Source: Cellulomonas sp. JH27-2 (GTDB taxonomy: Bacteria; Actinomycetota; Actinomycetes; Actinomycetales; Cellulomonadaceae). From it: 64,000 bases of DNA. A program made the position numbers and the translations under genes. Under the pieces are notes generated by a model, which saw only the letters and a program-made list of their open reading frames with translations, made no database searches and had not been told where the DNA came from. Below are positions 19,514 to 27,725 of this stretch, piece by piece. The DNA lies in assembly GCF_014837175.1 (NCBI RefSeq), contig NZ_JACYFR010000002.1, positions 372,001 to 436,000 of the forward strand, given 5' to 3'. Positions within the stretch are counted from its first letter, which is position 1; every line of letters starts with the position of its first letter.

Positions 19514-21060
19514 CCGACGGCCTGCCGGACGGGCTCGGGCAGCGGGCCCGACGAGGTGTCGCCCCGCAGGCGCTTGACCACGTTCTCCGCGCTGATCAGG
19601 CACATCGGCAGGCCGATCCCCGGCAGCGTGGACCCGCCTGCGTAGAGCAGGCCACCGACCTTGCGGGACGCGTTGCGGCCGCGCAGGAACGCGGACTGGC
19701 GCAGCGTGTGCGCCGGGCCCAGCGCGCCGCCCGACCACGAGGACAGGTCGCGGGCGAAGTCCGCCGGGCCGACGGTGCGGCGCAGCACGATGCGCTCGGC
19801 CAGGTCAGGGGTGCCGGTCCGCTCCGCGATGGTCGCGACGGCCGCGTCGACCGCCCGCTCGACCGCCTCGTCGCCCGCGCCGTCGAGGCCGCCGGACCCG
19901 ATCGTGACGTCCGCCGGGACGGGGATGAGCACGAACAGGTTCTCCATGCCGGCGGGCGCGACCGACGGGTCGGTCCGCGACGGCGTGCAGACGTACATCG
20001 AGGCGTCGTCGGGCACGTGCTTGTCCGCCCCGAAGACCGCGTCGAAGTTCGTCCGCCAGTCGGCGTTGAAGAACATCGTGTGGTGCGTCAGCCCGGGCAC
20101 ACGTCCGCGCACGCCCAGGTAGGCCAGGACGGCCCCCGGGCCGGGGTCGCGGCGGCACCACCAGGACTCGGGGTAGGTCTGGAGATCGCGCGGGAGCAGG
20201 CGCGTCTCCAGGTCGTGCAGGTCCCCGGCGCCGACGACGACGTCCGCCGCGACGACGCCCTCGTCCGTCACGACGCCGCGCACGGCGCGGTCGTCGCCCG
20301 TGAGGATCGACGTGACGCGGACCCCTGTGCTGATCCGCGCGCCGGCGCTCGTCGCGAGGCGTGCCACGGCGTCGATGACCGTGCCGAATCCGCCCATGGG
20401 GTAGCGCACCCCGTCGGTCAGGTCGCAGTGGCTCATCAGGTGGTAGAGGCTCGGCGCGCGTTCGGGCGAGGTGCCGAGGAACACTGCCGGGTAGCCGAGC
20501 ACCTGGCGCAGCCGCCGGTCGGTGAACCGGCCCGCGACGTGGCTCTCGAGCGACGTCGCGAGCAGGCGAGCGAGACGGGGGGAGCGCCGCACGGCCCGTC
20601 CGGAGAGCAGGGACCGGGGCGACGCGAAGGTGGTGTAGAGGAACTCGTCGAGGGCCAGGTCGTACGCGTCGCGGGCCGAGTCGAGGTACGCGTCCAGGGC
20701 CGCTCCCGCGCCGCGCTCGACCCGCTCGAAGAGCGCGGGCGCCTCGCCGGTCACGAGCTCGAGCGGGTCGGGTGCGCCCTCGAAGTACACGCGGTAGGCG
20801 GGGACGAGGTCGACGAGGTCCAGCTCCGCGTCCGCACTCGTCCCGCACAGCGCGAAGAAGTGCTCGAACACCTCGGGCATGAGGTACCACGACGGGCCCG
20901 TGTCGAACGTGAACCCGTCCTGGGACCACGTCCCGGCGCGCCCGCCCACCTGGTCGCGCTGCTCGAGCACCCGGACGTCGTACCCGTCGCGCGCCAGCAG
21001 GGCCGCAGACGCCAGCCCCGCGATGCCCGCACCGACGACGACCGCGCGCCGCCCGTTCAC
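19510..21060 (-). CDS. crtI: Phytoene desaturase
   Basis: FAD-dependent desaturase converting phytoene to lycopene, membrane-associated; 516 residues, usual length. The FAD fold AVVVGAGIAGLASAALLARD lies at residues 6-25, followed by DQVGGRAGTWSQDGFTFDTG and the typical PSWYLMPEVFEHFFAL. The bacterial-type signature near the C-terminus, GGLLYAGGSTLPGIGLPMCL, is intact. The GTG start overlaps the crtB stop (GTGA). A four-step desaturase giving lycopene is inferred from the downstream elongase and cyclase. Confidence 0.95.
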   Translation of the reverse strand: MNGRRAVVVGAGIAGLASAALLARDGYDVRVLEQRDQVGGRAGTWSQDGFTFDTGPSWYLMPEVFEHFFALCGTSADAELDLVDLVPAYRVYFEGAPDPLELVTGEAPALFERVERGAGAALDAYLDSARDAYDLALDEFLYTTFASPRSLLSGRAVRRSPRLARLLATSLESHVAGRFTDRRLRQVLGYPAVFLGTSPERAPSLYHLMSHCDLTDGVRYPMGGFGTVIDAVARLATSAGARISTGVRVTSILTGDDRAVRGVVTDEGVVAADVVVGAGDLHDLETRLLPRDLQTYPESWWCRRDPGPGAVLAYLGVRGRVPGLTHHTMFFNADWRTNFDAVFGADKHVPDDASMYVCTPSRTDPSVAPAGMENLFVLIPVPADVTIGSGGLDGAGDEAVERAVDAAVATIAERTGTPDLAERIVLRRTVGPADFARDLSSWSGGALGPAHTLRQSAFLRGRNASRKVGGLLYAGGSTLPGIGLPMCLISAENVVKRLRGDTSSGPLPEPVRQAVG

Positions 21061-21965
21061 CGCGTCCCCGTCAGCAACGAGCCCACCAGCGACCGCGCGA
21101 CGATCCGCACCTTCGCGGGCGTGCTCACACGGACACGGGTCCGGGCTATCTGTGCCGCCGGCGTCACGCGCAGGCGGTGGGACAGCGCCGCGAACAGGTC
21201 GTACGCGCAGCGCACCGCGCGACGCGACGACGAGGGCAGCGCGTCGATGGCGGGCGACGCGGCGGCCAGGTCGGCGTCGATGTCATCGAGCAGCTCGTCA
21301 CGAAGCGCGTCGGTGAGCCCGCCCGGCACGACGCCGGCGAAGTACGTGCGGCCCAGCGTGTCGTGGTCCGCGGCGAGGTCACGCAGGAAGTTGACCTTCT
21401 GGAACGCGGCCCCCAGGCGCTGGGCACCGGGAGCGAGCTCGGCGTACCGCCTGTCGCGGTCCGGGTCCGCGGCCAGGAACGAGCGCAGGCACATGAGTCC
21501 GACCACCTCGGCCGAGCCGTACACGTAGGTGTCGAGCGAGTCGGCGTCGTGCTCGGTCCGCTCCAGGTCCGTGCGCATGGACGCGAAGAACGGGGCGACC
21601 AGGCTCTGGTCGATACCGCACGCCCGGGCCGTGCGCGCGAAGGCGTGCACCACGAGGTTCGTCGAGAAGCCACGCTCCATGGCGTGCGCGGTCTGGGCCT
21701 CCAGGTCCGCCAGCAGGTCGGAGCGCTCGGCGTCGGTCAGGTCGAGCGCGTCGGCGTCGACGATCTCGTCGGCCAGGCGGACCAGGCCGTAGATGCTGCG
21801 CACCTGCGTGCGGACGGGTTCGGCGAGCAGGCGGCAGGCGCGTCCGAAGGACGTCGAGTACTCCTCGACGATCTGGGCGGTCGCGTGCTCCGCAGCGGCG
21901 TCGTAGAGCCTCGCGCCGTCGTGGCGGTCGGCCCGTGCGCGCGCCTCGCGTGCCGTCGCCCTCAT
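21057..21965 (-). CDS. crtB: Phytoene synthase
   Basis: Condenses two geranylgeranyl diphosphates head to head into phytoene; 302 residues, soluble or peripheral. The first Asp-rich motif is VRLADEIVDADALD near residue 70, and the second region is FQKVNFLRDLAADHDTLGR near 190, both complete. The N-terminal 25 residues are Arg/Ala-rich and may be disordered. It overlaps crtE upstream (ATGA) and crtI downstream (GTGA). Confidence 0.95.
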   Translation of the reverse strand: MRATAREARARADRHDGARLYDAAAEHATAQIVEEYSTSFGRACRLLAEPVRTQVRSIYGLVRLADEIVDADALDLTDAERSDLLADLEAQTAHAMERGFSTNLVVHAFARTARACGIDQSLVAPFFASMRTDLERTEHDADSLDTYVYGSAEVVGLMCLRSFLAADPDRDRRYAELAPGAQRLGAAFQKVNFLRDLAADHDTLGRTYFAGVVPGGLTDALRDELLDDIDADLAAASPAIDALPSSSRRAVRCAYDLFAALSHRLRVTPAAQIARTRVRVSTPAKVRIVARSLVGSLLTGTR

Positions 21966-22990
21966 GCCGCCCTCCCCGGGTCCTTCGCGGCCAGGGCCGT
22001 CACACGTTCGACGACCTCGTCGAGGCCTACCGTACGTGCGAGCTCGCGAGCTGCGTGGACGTGCTCCTCGACGAGCTGCTCGACGGCCGTCCTCGCGCCG
22101 CAGCTCTCGAGCAGCGACCGCAGCGTGGCAGCCTGTGCGGCGCCGAGCTGGGGGTCGCCCAGGTGGGCGGCGACCGCCGGCCATGCGGACGTGCGTGCGG
22201 CGCAGGCGATCAGGGCCGTCATCTTGCCCTCGCGCAGGTCGGAGACGGTGCTCTTGCCCGTGACCTGCTCGTCGCCGAAGACGCCCAGCAGGTCGTCGCA
22301 GAGCTGGAACGCGGTGCCGAGGCGGTGCCCGACGCGCCCGACGACAGCCAGGTCCTCCTCCGATGCGCCCGCGGCGAGCGCGCCCGCCTGCAGGGGGAGC
22401 GCGAACGAGTAGGCGGCCGTCTTGTGGGCGGCGACCGCGAGCGTCTCCTCGAGCGTGGGCACCCGCGTGCCGAGACCCAGGTGCACGTCGTCGAGCTCGC
22501 CCGCGGCGCTCGTGCGCACCGCCTCGTGGACCAGCGCGACCAGCCGGGCGCCGACGCGGGCGTCGGTCGTCACGGTGGCGAGCTGGGCCATCGCGCCGAC
22601 CAGCGCCAGGTCGCCGGCCAGGATGCCGGCGGCCTGGCCGTAGGCGGTGGCGGCGGCGGGCCGCGCTCCGGCGTCCGTGGCGCGGTGGGAGAAGATCCCC
22701 GAGACGTTGAGGCGCCCGCGGCGCCGGACGTCGTGGTCGATCACGTCGTCGTGCACCACGAAGGCCGTGTGCAGCAGCTCGATGGCCTCGCCCAGCCGCT
22801 CGGCGACGGCCGGTTCGGTGCCCCCGAACGCGGCGTACGCGTCCGCGACCAGCGCCGGACGCAGCCGTCGGCCGCCCTCGCCGGCGGACCGCAGCGCGAC
22901 CCACAGCGCGCGGTACTCCGCCCCGTACGCGGCGGCGTGCGCCTGTCCCTCCGCGAAGAACCCGTCCACGTCAGCCCGCCAGGACCGCAT
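21962..22990 (-). CDS. crtE: Geranylgeranyl diphosphate synthase
   Basis: Trans-prenyl diphosphate synthase supplying GGPP to CrtB. The first Asp-rich motif is FVVHDDVIDHD (DDxxD) and the second is FQLCDDLLGVFGDEQVTGKS; GRRLRPALVADAYAAFGG and AAHKTAAYSF are also diagnostic. The start is uncertain. The ATG at 22990 (342 residues) is listed. A GTG at 22969 lies one base after the idi stop and has GGCGGG upstream, giving 335 residues. An ATG at 23014 would overlap idi by 44 bp. Second gene of the carotenoid operon. Confidence 0.92.
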   Translation of the reverse strand: MRSWRADVDGFFAEGQAHAAAYGAEYRALWVALRSAGEGGRRLRPALVADAYAAFGGTEPAVAERLGEAIELLHTAFVVHDDVIDHDVRRRGRLNVSGIFSHRATDAGARPAAATAYGQAAGILAGDLALVGAMAQLATVTTDARVGARLVALVHEAVRTSAAGELDDVHLGLGTRVPTLEETLAVAAHKTAAYSFALPLQAGALAAGASEEDLAVVGRVGHRLGTAFQLCDDLLGVFGDEQVTGKSTVSDLREGKMTALIACAARTSAWPAVAAHLGDPQLGAAQAATLRSLLESCGARTAVEQLVEEHVHAARELARTVGLDEVVERVTALAAKDPGRAA

Positions 22991-23540
22991 CGGCGCGGTG
23001 GTTGTCCAGGCCATCGAGCGCGGCGAGCTCCGCGACCTGCCCGACGAGCCAGGGGCTCAACGCCCACGGGGCGGCTGCGGTGGCTCGGCCCAGCTCGGCG
23101 GTCGTCAGCCAGCGATGGTCCATGACCTCGTCGGGGTTCGGACGGAGCGACTGCCGCGTGGTGGCGAACCACACCGGGCAGAACTCGTTCTCCACCACCC
23201 CGGACGCGTCGGTGGCGCGGTAGCGGAACTCGGGGAGCACGAGGCGCAGCTCGTCGACCTCGATCCCGAGCTCGGTGCGGGCGTGCCGCCGCACGGCGTC
23301 GGGCATCCCCTCGTCGGGCCGTGGGTGGCCGCAGAACGCGTTGGTCCACACGCCGGGCCAGGTGCGCTTGGCCAGCGCGCGCCGCGTCAGGAGCACCAGG
23401 CCGTCCGGGTCGAACAGATAGCAGGAGAACGCCAGGTGCAGCGGGGTGGCGTCGTCGTGGACGGTGGAGCGCGGCGCGGTCCCGCACGGGCGGTGCTCCT
23501 CGTCGAGCAGGACGACGACGTCATCGGTTGCTGTCGGCAT
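22971..23540 (-). CDS. idi: Isopentenyl-diphosphate delta-isomerase, type 1
   Basis: Nudix-fold isomerase interconverting IPP and DMAPP to feed CrtE; 189 residues. Signatures: HLAFSCYLFDPDGLVLLTRR, the catalytic Cys in VWTNAFCGHPRPDE near residue 65, the Nudix-like stretch with RRHARTELGIEVDEL, and the catalytic Glu region VVENEFCPVWFA. An AAGGAG seven bases before the ATG at 23540 decides the start against an in-frame GTG at 23582. It heads the crt operon, so precursor supply and pigment synthesis are co-regulated. Confidence 0.95.
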   Translation of the reverse strand: MPTATDDVVVLLDEEHRPCGTAPRSTVHDDATPLHLAFSCYLFDPDGLVLLTRRALAKRTWPGVWTNAFCGHPRPDEGMPDAVRRHARTELGIEVDELRLVLPEFRYRATDASGVVENEFCPVWFATTRQSLRPNPDEVMDHRWLTTAELGRATAAAPWALSPWLVGQVAELAALDGLDNHRADAVLAG

Positions 23541-23561
23541 GCGAGCTCCTTGCGCAGGGGT

Positions 23562-23613
23562 GTGGTGAACTTCGACCACCACTAGTAAGGCTAGTAGGTA
23601 GCCAGGCTAGTAT
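23562..23613. promoter_or_regulatory. crt/marR divergent control region
   Basis: CTAGTA occurs three times (23582, 23591, 23607); the first lies in the palindrome ACTAGT at 23581-23586. An inverted repeat GTGGT-N8-ACCAC spans 23562-23579. TAGTAT at 23608-23613 ends six bases before the marR ATG, so the third CTAGTA overlaps the probable marR -10. AT-containing repeats stand out in this GC-rich DNA and are good candidates for MarR-family binding sites that control both directions. Confidence 0.6.
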
Positions 23614-23619
23614 CCAGGC

Positions 23620-24117
23620 ATGACCGAGCCCGCGCACTTCTGGTACGCCGACGACCCGTCGGTGGCCGAGATCCTCGAGGCGGTGCGCCGCTTCCGGCGA
23701 GCCGACGAGGACATGCGGCGGCGGATCAGCGCCGGCATGCGGATGAACGTCACGGACATGTCCGCCCTCCAGTACGTGATCGCCGTCGAGCAGCGCGGCG
23801 GCCACGCCCACCCCGGTGACATCGCTGGCCACCTCGGGATCTCGACCGCGTCGACCACCAAGCTGCTCGACCGGCTCAGCGCGTCCGGCCACCTCACCCG
23901 GACCACGCACCCGACGGACCGACGCTCGGTGGTGGTGGCCGCCACACCCCACGCGCACACCGAGCTCCGAGAACGCCTGGGCCGGATGCACGAGGCGATG
24001 GCCGCCATCGCGCGTGCCGTCCCACCGCAGGCGCGCGGCGACGTCAGCGCCTTCCTGGACGCGATGTCGGACCATCTCGACAGCGAGCGTGGTGTCGCGC
24101 CCCTGACGTCGGCCTGA
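23620..24117 (+). CDS. MarR-family regulator of the carotenoid operon
   Basis: 165-residue winged-helix repressor. MarR features are the recognition helix HLGISTASTTKLLDRLSASG near residue 75 and the wing TRTTHPTDRRSVVVAATP. N- and C-terminal helices form the dimer interface. It is transcribed divergently from idi-crtEBI, as crtR is in Corynebacterium glutamicum, where a MarR-type CrtR senses isoprenoid diphosphates. The same role is inferred here by position, not by ligand-site comparison. No Shine-Dalgarno; the TAGTAT box implies a leaderless mRNA. Confidence 0.85.
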   Translation: MTEPAHFWYADDPSVAEILEAVRRFRRADEDMRRRISAGMRMNVTDMSALQYVIAVEQRGGHAHPGDIAGHLGISTASTTKLLDRLSASGHLTRTTHPTDRRSVVVAATPHAHTELRERLGRMHEAMAAIARAVPPQARGDVSAFLDAMSDHLDSERGVAPLTSA

Positions 24118-24122
24118 GGCGT

Positions 24123-24142
24123 GCCGCAGACGGCGCTGCGGC
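24123..24142 (+). terminator. Hairpin after marR
   Basis: Seven-bp stem GCCGCAG/CTGCGGC with a 6-base loop, starting 5 bases after the marR stop. There is no U-tract, as is common for terminators of high-GC actinobacteria. Confidence 0.45.
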
Positions 24143-24202
24143 AGCCGCAGATGTGTCGACGCACCGCTCGCCGCCGCGCTCGATCACCTGCACAATCACC
24201 GC

Positions 24203-24988
24203 ATGCACCGTGACGTCCGCGCCCACCTCGTCCTCGACGTGACCTCGCCCGCCACCCTGGCCTTCGCCCTGGCGGCACGCGACGCGACCGACGAGTCCCT
24301 GACCCTGGAGCTCGACGGCAAGCCGCTCGTGCCGCGTGAGCTGGTCGGCTCGCACGGATCGCGCCTGCACGTGGTCGACGCACCTGGGGGGAGCCTTCGG
24401 CTGGAGTACCGCGCGAGCGTGGACGGACACGTGCTGCAGGACGAGGACGACGAGGCCGACCGCCTGCTGCACCTGCGGCCGAGCCGGTACTGCGAGTCCG
24501 ACTCGCTCGCCCCGACCGCGCGGGCCGAGTTCGCGGGTCTGTCGGGTGCCGGGCTCCTGGCTGCGGTGAGCTCGTGGGTCGGCACGCGGCTGACGTACGT
24601 GCCGGGCTCCTCGTTGCCGACGGACGGCGCGCTGCGCACGCTCCTGGCCCGTCAGGGTGTCTGCCGCGACTACGCCCACCTCGTCATCGCGCTGCTGCGA
24701 GCGCTCGACGTGCCCGCGCGCCTCGTCGCCGTATACGCGCCGGGGCTCGACCCCATGGACTTCCATGCGGTGGTCGAGGCCTGGGTGGACGGGGCGTGGC
24801 ACGTGGTCGACGCAACCACCCTGGCTCCGCGCGGGACGCTGCTGCGGATCTCGACCGGGCGCGATGCGGCGGACACCGCGTTCCTCAGCGCGTACGGCGG
24901 GGTGGTGTCGCTCGTGGAGCTGGAGGTGGGCGCGGTGGCGGACGTGCTGCCCGACGACGACGTCACGCGGCTGGTCCGGCTCGGCTGA
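24203..24988 (+). CDS. Transglutaminase-like protein
   Basis: 261 residues with an N-terminal beta-rich domain (residues 1-110) and a transglutaminase-core domain. The catalytic triad is visible: Cys in ARQGVCRDYAHLVIALLRAL near 153, His in DPMDFHAVVEAWVDG near 191, and Asp in WHVVDATTLAPRG near 206. Family members are cysteine-protease-fold enzymes, mostly of unknown substrate; no signal peptide is seen, so it is probably cytoplasmic. CACAAT at 24191-24196 ends six bases before the ATG with no Shine-Dalgarno, which suggests leaderless expression. Confidence 0.88.
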   Translation: MHRDVRAHLVLDVTSPATLAFALAARDATDESLTLELDGKPLVPRELVGSHGSRLHVVDAPGGSLRLEYRASVDGHVLQDEDDEADRLLHLRPSRYCESDSLAPTARAEFAGLSGAGLLAAVSSWVGTRLTYVPGSSLPTDGALRTLLARQGVCRDYAHLVIALLRALDVPARLVAVYAPGLDPMDFHAVVEAWVDGAWHVVDATTLAPRGTLLRISTGRDAADTAFLSAYGGVVSLVELEVGAVADVLPDDDVTRLVRLG

Positions 24989-25058
24989 CGTGCTCGCGCA
25001 CACCGACCAGCCTGCTCGCTAGGGTTCCTCGCAGGGCTCGTCGACGGGAGGGAGGGGC

Positions 25059-26627
25059 ATGCCGACCGCGCTGCTGATCGGGATCCTCGTCGCGGGCATC
25101 ATCGTCCTGACCCCGCTCGCGGACCGCCTGCGCGTGCCGTTCCCGGTCGTCCTGACCGTCTTCGGTCTGCTGGTGCCGTTGCTCCCGTCCGTGCCCGTGC
25201 TGCGGGTCGACCCCGACATCATCCTGCCGCTCGTGCTTCCGCCCCTGCTGTTCGCCGCCACGCAGCGCGCCACGGCCCGTGACTTCCAGGAGAACGCCCG
25301 CCCCATCCTGCTGCTCGCGGTCGGCCTTACCCTCGCCAGCGCGGCAGCCGTCGCGGTGCTCGCGCACCAGCAGGGCCTCGGCTGGGGGCCCGCTGTCGTT
25401 CTCGGTGCCGTCGTCGCCCCGCCCGACCCGGTGGCCGCGACGGCGGTCGCACGCCGGTTGCGGCTGCCCGGCCGGCTCGTCACCGTGCTCGAGGGCGAGG
25501 GGATGTTCAACGACGCGACCGCCCTGGTCCTGTACGAGATGGCGGTGCTCGCGGTCGTCGCCGGCGGGATCAGCGCCGGTGAGCTCGGGCTCAGCCTCGT
25601 GCTCGCGGTGGTCGTCGGCGTCGGGTTGGGCATCGCGTCGGGGTGGGTCACCCGCGTGGCGATGGCCCGCCTGCACGCCGCCTCGGCCGAGACGACGCTG
25701 ACGATCGCGGTGCCCTTCGCCGCCTATGTCGCGGCCGACCGGCTGCACGGCTCGGGCGTCCTCGCGGTCCTCGCCCTCGGCCTCTACCTGCGCACGTACG
25801 GCCACGCGGCGATCACGTCCGAGGGGTGGCTGCTGGGTCGGGCCGTGTGGCGCTACGCGGACTACCTCATCACCGCTTTCGTCTTCGTGTTCATCGGCTT
25901 CGAGCTGACCGAGGTGCTGCGGACCAGCCCCGAGCGGACCCGCGCGCTGTCCCTCGCGGCGTGGACGTGCGCCGTCCTGGTCGTCGTGCGGTTCGTGTGG
26001 GTGCTCGCCGCGACGCTGCGCACGCGTCGCTCGTCGCGTCGTGGGCCCATGCCGCTGGGTGGGCGCGAGGCGGTCGTGACCTCCTGGGCCGGCATGCGGG
26101 GCGTGGTCACCGTCGCGACCGCGCTGGCCCTGCCGCTGTACGCCGACGACGGCTCGACCTTCCCCGGCCGCGACACCATCGTCGTCGTCGCACTCGTGAC
26201 GGTGCTCGTCACACTCGTCGTCCAGGGCCTGACGCTCGCCCCGCTGGTGTCCTGGCTCGAGGTCGGCACCACGTCGGACGCCCGGGCCGAGGCACGCGAG
26301 CTGCGTCGCGGTGCGACCGAGGCGGTCCTCGCGGCGCTCGAGGACGGGCTCGGCGACCCTGTTCCCGACCGTGTGCGCGAGGCCGTGACCCTGCAGTACC
26401 GCGGCTACCTCGCGGCCCAGCAGGCCATCGTCACGGCGACGCACGGTGAGGCGGACGACGACGACGACCCCGGCGACGACCCCGAGGTGCAACGCCTGCT
26501 CGCCGCGGCGAGCGAGGTCGAGCGCGGCTTCGTCGTGGACGCCCGGCTGCAGGGAGACGTCAGTCCCGAGGCCGCCGACGAGGTCCTCGACGAGGTGGAG
26601 CGCCGCGCGCTGCGCGACCTGGGCTGA
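25059..26627 (+). CDS. Na+/H+ antiporter, CPA1 family
   Basis: Cation/proton exchanger, 522 residues, with about 12 transmembrane helices over the first 400. Diagnostic segments are the ion-binding FNDATALVLYE near residue 150 (with Asn-Asp), GAVVAPPDPVAATAVARRL before it, and TSWAGMRGVVTVATALALPL near 345. A cytoplasmic C-terminal domain of about 120 residues is helical and charged. GGGAGGGG lies just before the ATG, and a TAGGGT -10-like box is at 25020-25025. The specificity (Na+, K+ or both) is not readable. Confidence 0.92.
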   Translation: MPTALLIGILVAGIIVLTPLADRLRVPFPVVLTVFGLLVPLLPSVPVLRVDPDIILPLVLPPLLFAATQRATARDFQENARPILLLAVGLTLASAAAVAVLAHQQGLGWGPAVVLGAVVAPPDPVAATAVARRLRLPGRLVTVLEGEGMFNDATALVLYEMAVLAVVAGGISAGELGLSLVLAVVVGVGLGIASGWVTRVAMARLHAASAETTLTIAVPFAAYVAADRLHGSGVLAVLALGLYLRTYGHAAITSEGWLLGRAVWRYADYLITAFVFVFIGFELTEVLRTSPERTRALSLAAWTCAVLVVVRFVWVLAATLRTRRSSRRGPMPLGGREAVVTSWAGMRGVVTVATALALPLYADDGSTFPGRDTIVVVALVTVLVTLVVQGLTLAPLVSWLEVGTTSDARAEARELRRGATEAVLAALEDGLGDPVPDRVREAVTLQYRGYLAAQQAIVTATHGEADDDDDPGDDPEVQRLLAAASEVERGFVVDARLQGDVSPEAADEVLDEVERRALRDLG

Positions 26628-26634
26628 ACGCCGT

Positions 26635-26670
26635 GCGTACGACCGGGCGTACGACCAGGCGTACGACCAG
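26635..26670. repeat. Three tandem copies of a 12-bp unit
   Basis: GCGTACGACCGG then GCGTACGACCAG twice, starting 8 bases after the antiporter stop codon. The unit is a multiple of three and would encode an Ala-Tyr-Asp-Gln type repeat in another frame. Possibly a relic of a longer antiporter C-terminus. Confidence 0.75.
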
Positions 26671-26724
26671 GCCGTCCTGGCCGCCCGAGATGCCAGGTCC
26701 GTCGCCAGCGGGTAGACACGGGAC

Positions 26725-27198
26725 ATGTCCTCGTTCGTTCGTTCGTTCACGCTCGGTCTGGCCGTCGGCGGGCGGTCGTCCGTCGCGGTCACGGTCCCGA
26801 TCGCCGTCGCCACCCGCGGGCGCAGCGGGACCGTCGCGGTCCTCCTGCGGTCCGCCGGCCGCCTGGCCGTCGCCGGCGAGGTGGTGGGGGACAAGCTGCC
26901 CGACGCGCCGAGCCGGCTCGACCGACCGGTGTTCCTCGCGCGGCTCGTCGCCGGGGGAGTCGGGGCCCTGGGGCTCGCGCTCGCCGAGCGGCGCTCCGCT
27001 GCTGCCGTGCTGGCCGCGGTCCCTGTCGGGGTCGCGGGCGCCTACGTCGGCTCGTTCGCCGGGTACACGTGGCGCACCTGGGCGGCGAAGGACGGCCCCG
27101 CCTGGGCCCAGCCCGACACGCGCGCCGCCGCGCTCGAGGACGCGCTGGTCCTGGCCACGAGCGCAGGCCTGATCCGCTCCGCACCCCGGGAGGCCTGA
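26725..27198 (+). CDS. DUF4126-like membrane protein
   Basis: 157 residues with three or four hydrophobic segments. The layout SFTLGLAVGGRSSVAVTVP at the N-terminus, GEVVGDKLPDAPSRLDRP near residue 55, and a Gly/Ala-rich membrane segment with a YVGSF-containing turn near 112 resembles DUF4126, whose function is unknown. TAGACA at 26713-26718 ends six bases before the ATG, with no Shine-Dalgarno. The stop shares a base with the next ATG (TGATG), linking it to the DinB-like gene. Confidence 0.7.
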   Translation: MSSFVRSFTLGLAVGGRSSVAVTVPIAVATRGRSGTVAVLLRSAGRLAVAGEVVGDKLPDAPSRLDRPVFLARLVAGGVGALGLALAERRSAAAVLAAVPVGVAGAYVGSFAGYTWRTWAAKDGPAWAQPDTRAAALEDALVLATSAGLIRSAPREA

Positions 27199-27707
27199 TG
27201 GACGTCGCCGACCTGCTCACCGACGGTTTCGGTCGCATCGTGCCGACGGCGCGCCGGCTGCTCGACGGCCTGCCCGCGCCTCTGCTCACGTGGCGCGCGG
27301 ACCCCGAGGCGAACACCATCGCGTGGCTCCTCTGGCACGCGGGACGCGGTCAGGACGCCCAGCTCGCGCCCCTGGCGGGCGCCGAGCAGGTGTGGTTGCG
27401 CGACGGGTGGGCGCGTCGCTTCGACCTCCCGTTCGCCGACGACGCCAGCGGGTACGGCCAGTCGTCCGACGAGGTCGCCGCCGTCGACGTCCCCGCCGAC
27501 CTGCTCCTCGGCTACCTCGAGGCAGCCACGCAGGCCACGACGACCTTCGTCGCCGGGCTGGAGCCGGGCGACCTCGACCGCGTCGTCGACGAGGGCTGGG
27601 ACCCGCCTGTCACGCTCGGCGCGCGCCTGGTCAGCATCCTGGCAGACGACCTGCAGCACCTCGGGCAGGCCGCGTATGTGCGGGGCCTGGCGGAACGCGT
27701 GCGCTGA
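27198..27707 (+). CDS. DinB-like / DUF664 protein
   Basis: 169-residue four-helix-bundle protein of the DinB/DUF664 superfamily, which includes mycothiol-dependent enzymes and metal-binding thiol transferases. The three metal-ligand His positions typical of the fold appear in WLLWHAGRGQDAQL near residue 45 and DDLQHLGQAAYVRG near 155. Mycothiol-dependent activity would suit an actinobacterium but is not proven by these residues. It is translationally coupled to the DUF4126-like gene. Confidence 0.78.
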   Translation: MDVADLLTDGFGRIVPTARRLLDGLPAPLLTWRADPEANTIAWLLWHAGRGQDAQLAPLAGAEQVWLRDGWARRFDLPFADDASGYGQSSDEVAAVDVPADLLLGYLEAATQATTTFVAGLEPGDLDRVVDEGWDPPVTLGARLVSILADDLQHLGQAAYVRGLAERVR

Positions 27708-27725
27708 GCCGGCGGGCTCCTCGCC

